Positions 1 to 8,222 of a stretch of DNA of 64,000 bases are shown here, piece after piece. Below the pieces are notes generated by a model, which saw only the letters and a program-made list of their open reading frames with translations, made no database searches and was not told the origin of the DNA. Both the position numbers and the translations under genes were made by a program. This stretch comes from Oscillospiraceae bacterium. Its GTDB lineage: Bacteria; Bacillota; Clostridia; Oscillospirales; Oscillospiraceae. The stretch covers positions 1 to 64,000 of the forward strand of contig CADARY010000014.1 in the NCBI GenBank assembly GCA_902790375.1. The letters are read 5' to 3'. How positions within the stretch are numbered: position 1 is the stretch's first letter; the number at the start of each line of letters is the position of its first letter.

Positions 1-447
1 CAGGCGGCCGCAGCAAGGGCAAAGGAGCTGCGCGGTGAGGTGGAGTACATCGGTTTCCTGCCTCCCGACAAGACCGACGAGGAGCTGCGTGCCCAGATGA
101 TGACCCTGCCGGAAAACACCCGTTACCGGGACGGCATCGAGTACTACGGCCTGACCCACAAGCACCCCAATGCCACAGGCAGCTACACGGCGGAGTCCTT
201 CATGAAGCTGATCGCTTTTGATGTTGAGGATCGCATAGATCTCATCGACCAGCCGCTGCTGATGATCTGCGGCGAGAAGGCCGACACGCTGTACATGAGT
301 GCCGACGCTTTCGTCAAGGCGGTCAATGCCGATGACAAAGAACTATACACCATCCCCAATGCCAGCCACATCCGCACCTACTGGGTGGAGGAATATGTGT
401 GCGCGGCAGTGAACAAGCTCGACGCTTTCTTTCGTAAATATCTTTAA
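1..447 (+). CDS. Alpha/beta hydrolase, C-terminal part (5' end outside window)
   Basis: The reading frame is open from base 1, so the gene begins upstream of the window. What is visible is the last ~148 residues. They contain the late part of an alpha/beta hydrolase fold: a strand plus acid turn (LLMICGEKADTLYMS, the Asp being the likely acid), then the nucleophile-partner His in IPNASHIRTY, ending in the amphipathic helix AAVNKLDAFFRKYL. This layout is typical of dienelactone-hydrolase-like or peptidase-S9-like small hydrolases found beside flavodoxins and aldo/keto reductases in gut Clostridia. Substrate cannot be told. A hairpin follows directly at 455-484. Confidence 0.8.
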   Translation, partial: QAAAARAKELRGEVEYIGFLPPDKTDEELRAQMMTLPENTRYRDGIEYYGLTHKHPNATGSYTAESFMKLIAFDVEDRIDLIDQPLLMICGEKADTLYMSADAFVKAVNADDKELYTIPNASHIRTYWVEEYVCAAVNKLDAFFRKYL

Positions 448-454
448 AACACAG

Positions 455-484
455 GAATCCTCCGCCGATTAAGGCGGGGGATTC
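455..484 (+). terminator. Hairpin after the alpha/beta hydrolase
   Basis: GAATCCTCCGCC / GGCGGGGGATTC with a 6-nt loop, one wobble pair, starting 7 nt after the stop codon. There is no T-run after it, so it may be a weak terminator or a 3' end-protecting stem. Confidence 0.5.
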
Positions 485-487
485 TAA

Positions 488-648
488 GGAAGCGCTGATT
501 AAATCGAAGTGTGCGGATTGGCGAACGGATTTTTCGGCTGTCGAAGCCTGAAAAGTGCAGGAATACTTTGTGTATTTCAAGCTTTTCAGGCAAAGACAGA
601 CGGGAAATACGCCGTCAAGACGTGCGCGGCGATTTATTCAGCGTTTCC
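488..648. repeat. MITE-like element, 161 bp, with 18-bp imperfect terminal inverted repeats
   Basis: The ends are GGAAGCGCTGATTAAATC and GATTTATTCAGCGTTTCC, which are inverted copies with two mismatches. The interior has a further palindrome around CCTGAAAAG/CTTTTCAGG and no gene of its own. The size, termini and lack of coding content fit a non-autonomous miniature element. It fills the gap between the first gene and the esterase gene. Confidence 0.65.
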
Positions 649-671
649 CCAAGTAAAAGGAAGGATCAATT

Positions 672-2537
672 TTGAAAAATGCAATCTATCTTATGATCGC
701 AGCATGCTTTTGCATCGCAGTCAGCACTTTCCTGACCGGCAAAGGAAACGCGGCCCACGCATTGGAAGCAGCCTCAGAAACACAAATCGCTCAAACAGGC
801 TATACCGCGGCAGTGCCCGCAGCGTACAGAGAGGCATCTGCGCGACCAGGTAAAGTCACACGTCTGGATTACGATTCCGAGGACTACGTCCGCGACAGCG
901 CGCCCATCACTAAGACGGCCTATGTCTACACACCCTACGGCTACGATGAGAACGATACTGAAAAGCGTTATGACATTCTGTACCTGATGCACGGCTGGGG
1001 CGGACACGCGGGAGAATACTTTGAATATGCAGACATCAAAAACATGTTCGACAATCTGATCGAGCGCGGAGATATTCCACCGATCATCATCGTCTCGGCT
1101 ACTTTTTACAATCCAAACAGCAGCACGGATTTCTCAAGCTCCATCGAGGAGTTTCGCGCTTTTCATCTGGACTTTGAAAACCATCTGATGCCCACCGTGG
1201 AGGGAAAGTTCCACACCTATGCGGCATCGACCTCCGACGAGGATCTGAAAGCCTCTCGCGACCACCGGGCCTTCGGCGGCTTCTCTCTCGGCTCGGTTAC
1301 CACCTGGCTGGAATTCTGCCATGATACGGATTATATCCGATACTTTTTGCCCATGAGCGGGTCGAGCTGGTATTATGGGACTTACGGGGACTTTCAGATC
1401 GAGAAGAACGTGGACTTCATAGAGCAGCTTGTACAGGATAACAAGCTGGATGAGCGCGGATACTTCATCTATCATGCCGTCGGCACACGCGACTCGGTAA
1501 AGAGCCAGTCGTTCATGATGGCGGACGAGATGCTTTCCAGAGAACTCTTCACCCCGGAGCACTACGTATTCTACCAGAAGGACGGCGGATACCATGACTT
1601 CAACGCCGCGCAGGAATACCTGTACAACGCCCTGCCGCTGTTCTTCAAAGAGAAAGGGGAAGATAGTACGGATTATACCCCGATAAGCAGAATCAGAGAG
1701 GTCATGAACGACCCCGCCTTTGGAGAATATGGCCGCCTGCTTTTCCCCGTGCAGAGCTCTTACTACAGCGGCGACACCCTGGGCAATCTCCGCCTGACAT
1801 GGTATAACTACATTGACCCCGACACTACCGTAGAGATTGTAAATACACTCAAGCACCGGGCCGAATCCGGAGAGACAATCTTTTATGACATCTACACAGA
1901 CGCGGAAAAGTCCGCAGACCCCGCCAAAAAGGATACAGGTCTTTTCTTCTTCCGGGGTGAGCCGGGGGCCAAGGTGGCTATCTGCAACGCGGGAGGCGGC
2001 TTTGCCTTCGTAGGCGCCATGCATGACAGCTTTCCTCACGCGCTGGAATTGAGCCGAAAGGGCTATAATGCCTTTGCCCTGATCTACCGCCCCGGGGCGC
2101 AGACCGCCTGTGAAGATCTGGCGCGGGCCATCGCCTTTCTCCATGAGCACGCGGACGAGCTTCAGATCGACATGACGGATTACTCTCTCTGGGGCGGCAG
2201 CGCGGGCGCGAGGATGGCGGCCTGGCTGGGCTCCTATGGGACGGAATCCTTCGGAGAGGCGGCCTGGCCCCGGCCCGCGGCGGTCATCGTCAATTATACC
2301 GGGCTCTCCGAGGTGACCGGGACGGAACCGCCGACTTACAGTGCGGTGGGCACTTCGGACGGGATCGCAAGCTACAGGACCATGGAGCGGCGCATCGAAG
2401 CCATCCGGGCAAACGGCACGGACGCGGAGATCGAGATCTTCAACGGCCTGCCCCACGGCTTTGGGCTCGGCATTGGCACAGCGGCTGAAGGCTGGCTTGA
2501 CAACGCAGTCGATTTCTGGGAACGCAATATGACCTGA
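672..2537 (+). CDS. Secreted double-domain esterase (two alpha/beta hydrolase domains)
   Basis: 621 residues from a TTG start preceded by AAGGAAGG. Residues 1-30 look like a signal peptide. Domain 1 (about 60-335) resembles the esterase D / CE1 feruloyl-esterase family (PF00756): LYLMHGWGG oxyanion turn, nucleophile elbow GGFSLG with Ser205, and a late His308 in GGYHDF. Domain 2 (about 370-620) is a second hydrolase of the BD-FAE/lipase-like type: oxyanion NAGGGF, nucleophile GGSAG with Ser510, acid Asp563 in GTSDG and His595 in LPHGF. Both active sites look complete. The likely role is deacylation of plant polysaccharide or phenolic esters outside the cell, which is inferred from the families and from the nearby tannase-like gene. 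It is followed 15 nt later by the flavodoxin gene, so the two may be cotranscribed. Confidence 0.82.
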   Translation: MKNAIYLMIAACFCIAVSTFLTGKGNAAHALEAASETQIAQTGYTAAVPAAYREASARPGKVTRLDYDSEDYVRDSAPITKTAYVYTPYGYDENDTEKRYDILYLMHGWGGHAGEYFEYADIKNMFDNLIERGDIPPIIIVSATFYNPNSSTDFSSSIEEFRAFHLDFENHLMPTVEGKFHTYAASTSDEDLKASRDHRAFGGFSLGSVTTWLEFCHDTDYIRYFLPMSGSSWYYGTYGDFQIEKNVDFIEQLVQDNKLDERGYFIYHAVGTRDSVKSQSFMMADEMLSRELFTPEHYVFYQKDGGYHDFNAAQEYLYNALPLFFKEKGEDSTDYTPISRIREVMNDPAFGEYGRLLFPVQSSYYSGDTLGNLRLTWYNYIDPDTTVEIVNTLKHRAESGETIFYDIYTDAEKSADPAKKDTGLFFFRGEPGAKVAICNAGGGFAFVGAMHDSFPHALELSRKGYNAFALIYRPGAQTACEDLARAIAFLHEHADELQIDMTDYSLWGGSAGARMAAWLGSYGTESFGEAAWPRPAAVIVNYTGLSEVTGTEPPTYSAVGTSDGIASYRTMERRIEAIRANGTDAEIEIFNGLPHGFGLGIGTAAEGWLDNAVDFWERNMT

Positions 2538-2552
2538 AAGGAGAACTTAAAT

Positions 2553-3002
2553 ATGAGTATTTTGTTCATCAATGGCAGCCCTGACTCCAAGGGCACCACA
2601 GCCAGCTTGGCTGCAACTCTGCTGACTGGAAAAGAGTATGAAACTGTTCAGCTCCCGGAGCACCGGATCTACCCCTACGGCTCCACGCTGGAGGGCGATG
2701 AGTTTGATTGGATACTGAGCAAGATGAAAGCCGCCGATACGATCGTGGTCGGCTCACCGGTCTATTGGCACAACATCTGCGGCGCGGTGCGGAGTCTCCT
2801 GGATCGTTTCTACGGCAGGGTCGCCCCGGGCGAGCTTGCCGGGCGGAAGCTTGCCTTCCTCTACCAGGGTGAAGCCCCGGAGAAGTGGATGCTGGATGCG
2901 GGCGAATACACCATGAGCCGCTTTGCCCGGCTCTACGGGCTAAACTATGTCGGCATGGCTGAGACACAGAAGGACGCCAAGGCGCTTGCTAAGAAACTAT
3001 GA
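2553..3002 (+). CDS. Flavodoxin-fold NAD(P)H-dependent oxidoreductase
   Basis: 149 residues with a strong ribosome site (AAAGGAGAA). The N-terminus ILFINGSPDSKGTT is the FMN phosphate-binding loop of the flavodoxin_2/FMN-reductase family, and VVGSPVYWHNICGAVRSLLDR is the second flavin contact found in WrbA/iron-sulfur flavoprotein relatives. No Cys cluster is present, so it is not an Isf-type protein. At 149 residues it is short for the family (usually 170-190). It probably reduces flavin or quinone-like substrates in the cytoplasm. The stump of an aldo/keto reductase starts 10 nt downstream, a common partner gene. Confidence 0.75.
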   Translation: MSILFINGSPDSKGTTASLAATLLTGKEYETVQLPEHRIYPYGSTLEGDEFDWILSKMKAADTIVVGSPVYWHNICGAVRSLLDRFYGRVAPGELAGRKLAFLYQGEAPEKWMLDAGEYTMSRFARLYGLNYVGMAETQKDAKALAKKL

Positions 3003-3012
3003 GGGCAACACG

Positions 3013-3060
3013 ATGACCAACAAATTCTTTTCTGAAATCCATGGTAAATTCGGCTTTGGC
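3013..3060 (+). pseudogene. Aldo/keto reductase, 5' stump only
   Basis: An ATG 10 nt after the flavodoxin gene, with GAGGGCAAC as ribosome site, opens a frame reading MTNKFFSEIHGKFGFG. This matches the usual start of clostridial aldo/keto reductases, which continue with CMRLP. The match stops abruptly at about 3060 and the frame then carries unrelated sequence to a stop at 3147. I read this as the 5' remnant of a gene whose body was deleted. The match is short, so chance cannot be excluded. Confidence 0.5.
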
Positions 3061-3403
3061 TCCTTTCTGAATTCCGGCGGCTCAGCCGTCGCTGTGTATA
3101 ACAAAAGCCGGCAATCTGAGAGACTGTCGGCTTCATGTTCGGTATGACGGGAAACAAAAAAAGTGCCATTTACCCATAAAGGCAAATGACACTATGAGAC
3201 GAGAGACTGATGTTTGCTCACGGCAAACCGGAAACTGTACAGCTTGAGTTTACCAGACGGATATATAAGCATACGATAAACCAGCTATCCGTTGATTTCA
3301 TTGCAGTTTCTGACAGAGACGGATTGATAGTGTGTAAATATTGCTCCCAAAATGTTCCTTGCATGATTTGAAAACAATTTTGCCAAGTTTCGAGGCTTAA
3401 ACA
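3061..3403. other. Gene-free stretch with two hairpins and a repeat fragment
   Basis: No credible gene. It holds a hairpin at 3104-3133 (AAGCCGGCA / TGTCGGCTT), the minus-strand terminator described separately, and at 3339-3390 a sequence (ATTGCTCCC...CAATTTTGCCAAG) that resembles the palindromic element at 37893-37945. Confidence 0.5.
3155..3193 (-). terminator. Intrinsic terminator downstream of the tannase-like gene
   Basis: On the minus strand AGTGTCATTTGCC pairs with GGTAAATGGCACT (two wobble pairs, 6-nt loop) and is followed by seven T. It lies about 210 nt past the stop codon of the tannase-like gene, the only minus-strand gene that could use it. Confidence 0.75.
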
Positions 3404-5182
3404 TCAGGAGTCCATACAGTTGTTTACCCACGCAATGAAGTTCCCGGAGCTGCTGCCGCTTCTTTCTGCTTCCACATGCTTCTGAGCCCACACACTCTCA
3501 AAATCCACACTGTCCACACGCGCGTCATTTTCCAGCGCCAGCGCCAGATTGAGCTCGGTGGTCAGGGCCGTGTCGCTCTGTGCAATACCGCTGCGAATGC
3601 GCCAGTGCCTTGCAACCGTACTGGAGCCGCAGCCATCAGAGCTCTCCAACAGATAATACAGCGGTGTGTACATGTTCAGACGCTGCTGCAGGGTATATCC
3701 CGCTCTGTCTGTCCTGCTCAGGTCTTCCGTGAAGCTATCGGCATAGGAACTTCCCAGATCCGAGAGGATCCCGGCAAGGATGCTGTCAAAGTGGGCTCCG
3801 CTTCCGTCTGCATATCCGAAAAGCGTATTCTCGCCCTGACCTCTGTCCAGCTGGTCAAAGGCGCCGAGATTCTTGGAGGCGGACTTGAAGGCTTTTACAA
3901 AGGCCTCGACACTTGTGATCACCGCGCTGTTTGTCTCGGGATCATAGCTTACCCACTCGCCGTTTGTGTTCAACGCGGCAATATAGTCTTCGGCGGTCTC
4001 GTAAGTACCGGAGAGATTCAGCCCGGCCGTCGTCTCGTTTCGAGTGATGTCATCCAGAACTTTGATCTGAACATTGCTGCCCGTTTCTCCACCGCCGGGA
4101 AATCCGCCAAAGCCCTCGGGGAGATTCCCGCCTTCGGGTTTTCCGCCGCCGGGACCTCCCATACCGCCGGGGCCGCCCATACCGCCATGACCGCCGAAAC
4201 CGCCCTTGCCGGAGCTTGCGGAGGCGTCGTAGGGAAAGCTCGTATCAAACAGGAAATTGTTCAGGGAATGCTCGATTTCGCTCTTGACCAGCTCATAATA
4301 GCTGCCGCTCTGCCAGATACCATTCTCGGATTGCGTAAGCGTGAGGATGGTGCCGTCCCGATCCTTGATCCCCGCGCTGTTGACATAGTCCGCCCAGGCG
4401 TTTGCCAGCGCGTCCGAGATCGCCTGCTCCTCGTCCGAAAGGCCGCTTCTTGTGCAGCCCATCATCCACTCGTAGCTCTCGTCAGCCGTGTCCAGATTGG
4501 TGATCGGGCACCAGCACATGGAACCGTATACCGCGTCACTCTGATTCATGACGGCACCGATCTGCTCCAAATACGGGGTATAGAGCTCACTGTCGCCCGT
4601 GACGCCCATCAGGGCGGACTGGGCTCCGCCGCCGCTCATGCCGAAGGTAAAGATGCGCTCTGCATCTCCGGGCATACTATCATCACAGAAGCGGAGAAAA
4701 CGCACCGCAGCCTTCAAATCTGTCACGCCGGCCGGGGCACCTGCGTCACGTCCGCGGCAGCCCGCATGGACATAGACAAAGCCCGCATCCGTGTAGCTGA
4801 CAACGCTTCCGGAATAGTCCGTGAGTGCCGCCATCGCGGAATAGCCCGGCGTGTTGATGGGCATGACGATGGGGGCTGTGGCGGCGGTATACCCGTTCAG
4901 GGAGGCATCCGACAACGTGCAGCTCCATGTCCCGTCGCCGTTGTCGCTGCCGTTGAGATAAGTGCCGGGTACAAATACGGCGAGCGTCTCGTAACTCTCA
5001 TCCGCCGGGGATGCACAGTAGGGGATACCGATCTGGTAATACACATCGTCGTCCGCGTTGTAGTTCCATTTTGTCATGTCGATTGCGGCAAATGCTGATC
5101 CTTCCGCAAATGCGCTCCCAGCAGAAAGCATACACAGGCAAAATACCAGTGTGAGAAACACTGCAGTTTTCTTCCAATTCAT
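3404..5182 (-). CDS. Secreted tannase-like esterase (subtype B type) with Gly-rich insert
   Basis: 592 residues, ribosome site AAGGAGGC, signal peptide 1-27. The nucleophile motif FGMSGGGAQSALMG places Ser183. Near the C-terminus HWRIRSGIAQSDTA gives Asp537 and VWAQKHVEAER gives His569. The Asp-His distance of 32 equals that of the Lactobacillus plantarum tannase TanLp1 (Asp419, His451), and the AERSGSSSGNFIAWV ending also matches that family. The Ser-Asp distance is about 98 residues longer than in TanLp1, largely because of an insert near residues 310-350 made of GGHGGMGGPGG-type repeats. The likely reaction is hydrolysis of galloyl or similar phenolic esters outside the cell. Substrate choice is inferred. 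It sits downstream of the beta-helix gene on the same strand, 102 nt away. Confidence 0.8.
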   Translation of the reverse strand: MNWKKTAVFLTLVFCLCMLSAGSAFAEGSAFAAIDMTKWNYNADDDVYYQIGIPYCASPADESYETLAVFVPGTYLNGSDNGDGTWSCTLSDASLNGYTAATAPIVMPINTPGYSAMAALTDYSGSVVSYTDAGFVYVHAGCRGRDAGAPAGVTDLKAAVRFLRFCDDSMPGDAERIFTFGMSGGGAQSALMGVTGDSELYTPYLEQIGAVMNQSDAVYGSMCWCPITNLDTADESYEWMMGCTRSGLSDEEQAISDALANAWADYVNSAGIKDRDGTILTLTQSENGIWQSGSYYELVKSEIEHSLNNFLFDTSFPYDASASSGKGGFGGHGGMGGPGGMGGPGGGKPEGGNLPEGFGGFPGGGETGSNVQIKVLDDITRNETTAGLNLSGTYETAEDYIAALNTNGEWVSYDPETNSAVITSVEAFVKAFKSASKNLGAFDQLDRGQGENTLFGYADGSGAHFDSILAGILSDLGSSYADSFTEDLSRTDRAGYTLQQRLNMYTPLYYLLESSDGCGSSTVARHWRIRSGIAQSDTALTTELNLALALENDARVDSVDFESVWAQKHVEAERSGSSSGNFIAWVNNCMDS

Positions 5183-5204
5183 TGTCCTGCCTCCTTATTT
5201 AACT

Positions 5205-5234
5205 TGAGCGGCCCGGCCTCAGCCGAACCGCTCA
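5205..5234 (-). terminator. Hairpin between the beta-helix and tannase-like genes
   Basis: TGAGCGG / CCGCTCA arms with an inner GGC/GCC stem, about 50 nt past the beta-helix stop codon. There is no T-run. It may be a weak terminator or processing site, and it also overlaps the space where the tannase promoter should lie. Confidence 0.35.
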
Positions 5235-5283
5235 GTGCCTTGTATAGATTTTACCAGAGAAAAACTTACCGGTGCAAGTAAAA

Positions 5284-6726
5284 TTACGCCAGTGCAGCAC
5301 CATTTACATACAGCGTATAACCGTTTCTATTGACATTATTGAGATCTCCGTTGAATTCCGTGATAAAGCTGTCGCCAGTGAGCGTCCAGGTGCTGGTGGA
5401 ATCCAGCGTCACGGAAACTTCCCCTGCCTCCGAGAAAACTACAGTGCCGGAGGCGTTGACGATGCTGCCGTCAATGGAGCCCTCAAAGGTAGAACCGTCC
5501 GTCAGCTCAAGGGCAAGGGCGGAATCGTCGCCAACCTTGATGCTGCCGGAGAGCTTTTGAGAAGCGGCCTTGACAAGTGCCTTGTTGCTGTCTCCCTTCC
5601 AGCCGTCGGCACATACGGAGAGAAGGATATTGTCCGCATCTTCGTTCACGATCTTCACGCCGTTGAGCGTGATGACCGCGCTGGTGTTCGTCACATGGAA
5701 GACATGACCGTTCTTGCTTGTCAGGCTGCCGCCGTTCATGGTAAAGAACGAAGTGCCGCTGTCGGCGTCGCCGGACATGGACTGATAGATCATGATGCTG
5801 TCCAGGAAGGTGGCGTTGCCATTGCACTTGGTGTTATCGGCAGTCAAGTCACAATTATTCAGCGTGATTGAGTTCAGACCTTCGATGCACACGCCCTCGG
5901 AGAGGTTGGAGGTCAACTTGGCGTTGGAAACCGTGATGTCCGCTGTGGAGTAAATGGCCGGGGAGCCGAGACCATTGGAGGTGTAGCTGCCGCCGTCCAC
6001 GACCACCGTGCCGCCGCCGCGATCGGTGCGGATGGCGGCGCTCGAGCGCCCGGAGGTCTCCACCGTCAGATCATAGGCATAGGTCACCCCGCCGCCGGTG
6101 GTCATGATGCCGCCGGAGCCGTCGCCTGTCGTGGTGATGGCAGTGTCGTAGATGTACAGTGTGGTGCCGTCACCACCCGCGCCGTTGTGTCCGCCGTTGC
6201 CGCCATAGCAGAACACGCCGTTTGCGCCGGAAGCGTCCGAGTTGACCGTCCCGCCGCGGATCGTGGTCGTCGTGTCGTCCTTCAGGAGCACCGCCGCGTT
6301 GAGCCCGTAGAAATTGCAGTTGTCCCCACCGTCGGAATCGCCGGACTTGGTGACGGTGGGCTCTGTGATCTCGACAGCGTCGCTCGTACTGATCAGCAGG
6401 GCGCTCTCATCGGCCGTGATGCTGGCGTAGGTCTGCCCGCTTTGAGCATCCGCGGAAGTGATCTCAACCGCGCCGACATAGTCTATGTCCGCGCTGCTCC
6501 GGCCGAGGCCGCCCGGCATACCGCCGAAGCCTCCGGGAGGGGTGCCATCAGGAGGCGCTCCCATACCATCAGGTGGGGCACCCATGCCGTCAGGAGGCAT
6601 ACCGGGCGCACCATTTGCTCCGTCAGGCGGTGCAGGCGGCATACCGGGTGCGCCGTCGGCAAACGCAGGCAGAGACAGGGTCATGAGCAGGATAAGTGTG
6701 AGGAGAAAACAGGAAAATCTTTTCAT
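5284..6726 (-). CDS. Secreted beta-helix (adhesin-like) protein with Pro/Gly/Met-rich N-terminal linker
   Basis: About 480 residues. I chose the start MKRFSCFLL, preceded by GGGTGG; an upstream TTG in frame is less likely. Signal peptide 1-24 is followed by a linker of GAPGMPP and DGMGAPP repeats to about residue 75. The rest is a series of short strand-turn repeats rich in Gly, Asn, Ser and Thr (VVVDGGSYTSNG, ITLNNCDLTAD, FTMNGGSLTSKNG), the look of a parallel right-handed beta-helix. The final ~45 residues (STWTLTGDSFITEFNGDL...YTLYVNG) form a capping motif that recurs as a stump at 8018-8206. No catalytic motif is visible. It may bind polysaccharide or act as a surface adhesin; that is inference from the fold. 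Confidence 0.7.
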   Translation of the reverse strand: MKRFSCFLLTLILLMTLSLPAFADGAPGMPPAPPDGANGAPGMPPDGMGAPPDGMGAPPDGTPPGGFGGMPGGLGRSSADIDYVGAVEITSADAQSGQTYASITADESALLISTSDAVEITEPTVTKSGDSDGGDNCNFYGLNAAVLLKDDTTTTIRGGTVNSDASGANGVFCYGGNGGHNGAGGDGTTLYIYDTAITTTGDGSGGIMTTGGGVTYAYDLTVETSGRSSAAIRTDRGGGTVVVDGGSYTSNGLGSPAIYSTADITVSNAKLTSNLSEGVCIEGLNSITLNNCDLTADNTKCNGNATFLDSIMIYQSMSGDADSGTSFFTMNGGSLTSKNGHVFHVTNTSAVITLNGVKIVNEDADNILLSVCADGWKGDSNKALVKAASQKLSGSIKVGDDSALALELTDGSTFEGSIDGSIVNASGTVVFSEAGEVSVTLDSTSTWTLTGDSFITEFNGDLNNVNRNGYTLYVNGAALA

Positions 6727-6744
6727 AGCTTTATATCCACCCAA

Positions 6745-6921
6745 TTATTTCTCACCGAGATACTTGCCGACGCAGTATCCGTTCGTCATAGCCATGCCGA
6801 TGGAGTTTCCGGCAAGTACGCCGGGGTATGTTAGGGCATAACGTCCGCCCAGGCAGTTGCCGACAGCGAAGAGGCTCTCAATGGGCTCATCGTCATCCCC
6901 GAGCACCTGTGTATTATAATC
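6745..6921 (-). pseudogene. FAD-dependent reductase (flavocytochrome c/fumarate reductase type), C-terminal stump
   Basis: The last ~58 residues, from NTQVL to GKYLGEK, contain LFAVGNCLGGRYALTYPG and GNSIGMAMTNGYCVGKY. This is the C-terminal FAD-binding signature of the FAD_binding_2 family (fumarate/urocanate/xenobiotic reductase-like flavoproteins of 450-600 residues). Upstream of it the frame has no family similarity and no start context, so about 90 percent of the gene is missing. It faces the LysR gene head to head, the usual position of the target gene of such a regulator. Confidence 0.7.
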
Positions 6922-7018
6922 CTCTTTGCCTTGCATTTGAATTTCGTGTCTTTTATAATAGTATTGAAGATCCTTCAATACTCGCTTTCGATTTCAATGA
7001 ATGGGAGGTAAGAAACGC

Positions 7019-7909
7019 ATGTACGCTCCACAGCTCAAAACCTTCTTCGCCGTGGCGGAGACCGGCAGCTTCACCAAGGCCGCGTCGAAGCTTTTTCTCA
7101 CGCCGAGCGCAATCCTGCACCAGGTACGGGCGCTCGAAAAGGAATTTGACGCAGAGCTGTTTGTTCGTTCTGCCAAGGGCGTAACGCTGACGCCCGCCGG
7201 TGAATATCTTGAAAAGCACGGGCGGGAATTACTGCGCCTTGACGCCGAGATCCACCGCGAGATCAAAGCCATCACACGCAAGGAAGAAACGGTTTGTATC
7301 GGCACCTCCATGCTGGAAAAATGCAGACTGCTTTATGACCTTTGGGTCCTCTTCTCAGCCGAAGAGAAGGGCTGCGGGATTGAGATGGTAAATATCAATA
7401 TGGGGCAGGGTATCCCGGAAAAGGCGGATCTGATTGAAAGCCTAAACAGCGGCGTGCCGTGGATGCGGGAGTGGCAGTTCTTTGAAATCTGTAAGGTGCC
7501 GTTCGGCTGTGCCATGGTACGAGATCACCCGCTTGCGAAGAAGGAGCGCATCTCCTTTGAAGACCTGCGCGACGAAACCGTCCACTCCATCAATGACGGA
7601 AGCTGCGAATCCATATCAGAGCTGCTTGCGCGCATACGGGAGAACGGAGCAAAGCTCGTGATCAATTTTGAAAGCGGAATGAAGATGTTTTGGGAGTCTG
7701 CCTTCACACGAAACATACAGTTGATCCCGATGTGCTTTCAGGACATTCTCATCAATATGACTGCAGTGCCTCTTGAAGAGGACTTTCTTCTCCCCTATGG
7801 GATTTTTTACCGTCAGCAGCCGAGTCCGGCGACACGCAGGTTTCTGGATTTTATTGAACTGACTTATGGCGCGGGCAACGCCAGCGGGATCGTGCCGATC
7901 CTGACGTAA
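7019..7909 (+). CDS. LysR-family transcriptional regulator
   Basis: 296 residues from the ATG at 7019; GGGAGGT lies 10 nt upstream, inside the longer possible frame that starts at 7001, so 7019 is the better start. Residues 1-60 are the winged helix-turn-helix (LKTFFAVAETGSFTKAASKLFLTPSAILHQVRALE), followed by the dimer helix and an effector-binding domain of the periplasmic-binding-protein fold. Such regulators usually control the divergent gene; here that gene is only a FAD-reductase stump, so this may be an orphan regulator or may act elsewhere. A strong terminator follows. Confidence 0.9.
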   Translation: MYAPQLKTFFAVAETGSFTKAASKLFLTPSAILHQVRALEKEFDAELFVRSAKGVTLTPAGEYLEKHGRELLRLDAEIHREIKAITRKEETVCIGTSMLEKCRLLYDLWVLFSAEEKGCGIEMVNINMGQGIPEKADLIESLNSGVPWMREWQFFEICKVPFGCAMVRDHPLAKKERISFEDLRDETVHSINDGSCESISELLARIRENGAKLVINFESGMKMFWESAFTRNIQLIPMCFQDILINMTAVPLEEDFLLPYGIFYRQQPSPATRRFLDFIELTYGAGNASGIVPILT

Positions 7910-7930
7910 ACAACCATCGAAATTGGGTAG

Positions 7931-7975
7931 GCCCTTCCGGGACGTTCACAGAACCGGAAGGGCTCTCTTCGTTTT
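7931..7975 (+). terminator. Terminator of the LysR gene
   Basis: Perfect 10-bp stem GCCCTTCCGG / CCGGAAGGGC (7931-7940, 7954-7963) followed by TCTCTTCGTTTT, 22 nt after the stop codon. Confidence 0.85.
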
Positions 7976-8017
7976 ACCCTTCGCAGCACTCGTCACCTCC
8001 TGTTTGGTTCTGCTAAA

Positions 8018-8206
8018 TAATACGGGGCGGGAACCGGAAAAAACGGTGCCATTCAGGGTGAAGGAAATGTAAATGTGTCCATGGATTCGGACAGCCGCTG
8101 GGTACTATCCGGCGACAGCTCCGTTACTTCACTGGACGGTGACCTGAGTGGGCTTGATTTGAATGGACATCAACTATATATAAACGGTGTTCTGTACGGG
8201 GAATGA
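8018..8206 (+). pseudogene. Beta-helix protein, C-terminal stump
   Basis: An open frame without a start codon ends in SRWVLSGDSSVTSLDGDL followed by LNGHQLYINGVL and a TGA at 8204. This aligns with the last ~45 residues of the beta-helix protein at 5284-6726 (STWTLTGDSFITEFNGDL, YTLYVNG). The rest of the gene is gone; the sequence just upstream (7980-8020) is unrelated. It shows that a second member of this family once stood here, in the orientation of the next gene. Confidence 0.7.
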
Positions 8207-8222
8207 AAAATATTTATCCGCG

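Noticed and set aside
1134-2456. Long minus-strand frame (440 codons) opposite the double-domain esterase
   Set aside because: No ribosome site, no recognisable domain, and the opposite strand encodes two clear hydrolase domains. Long antisense frames are common here because of high GC content.
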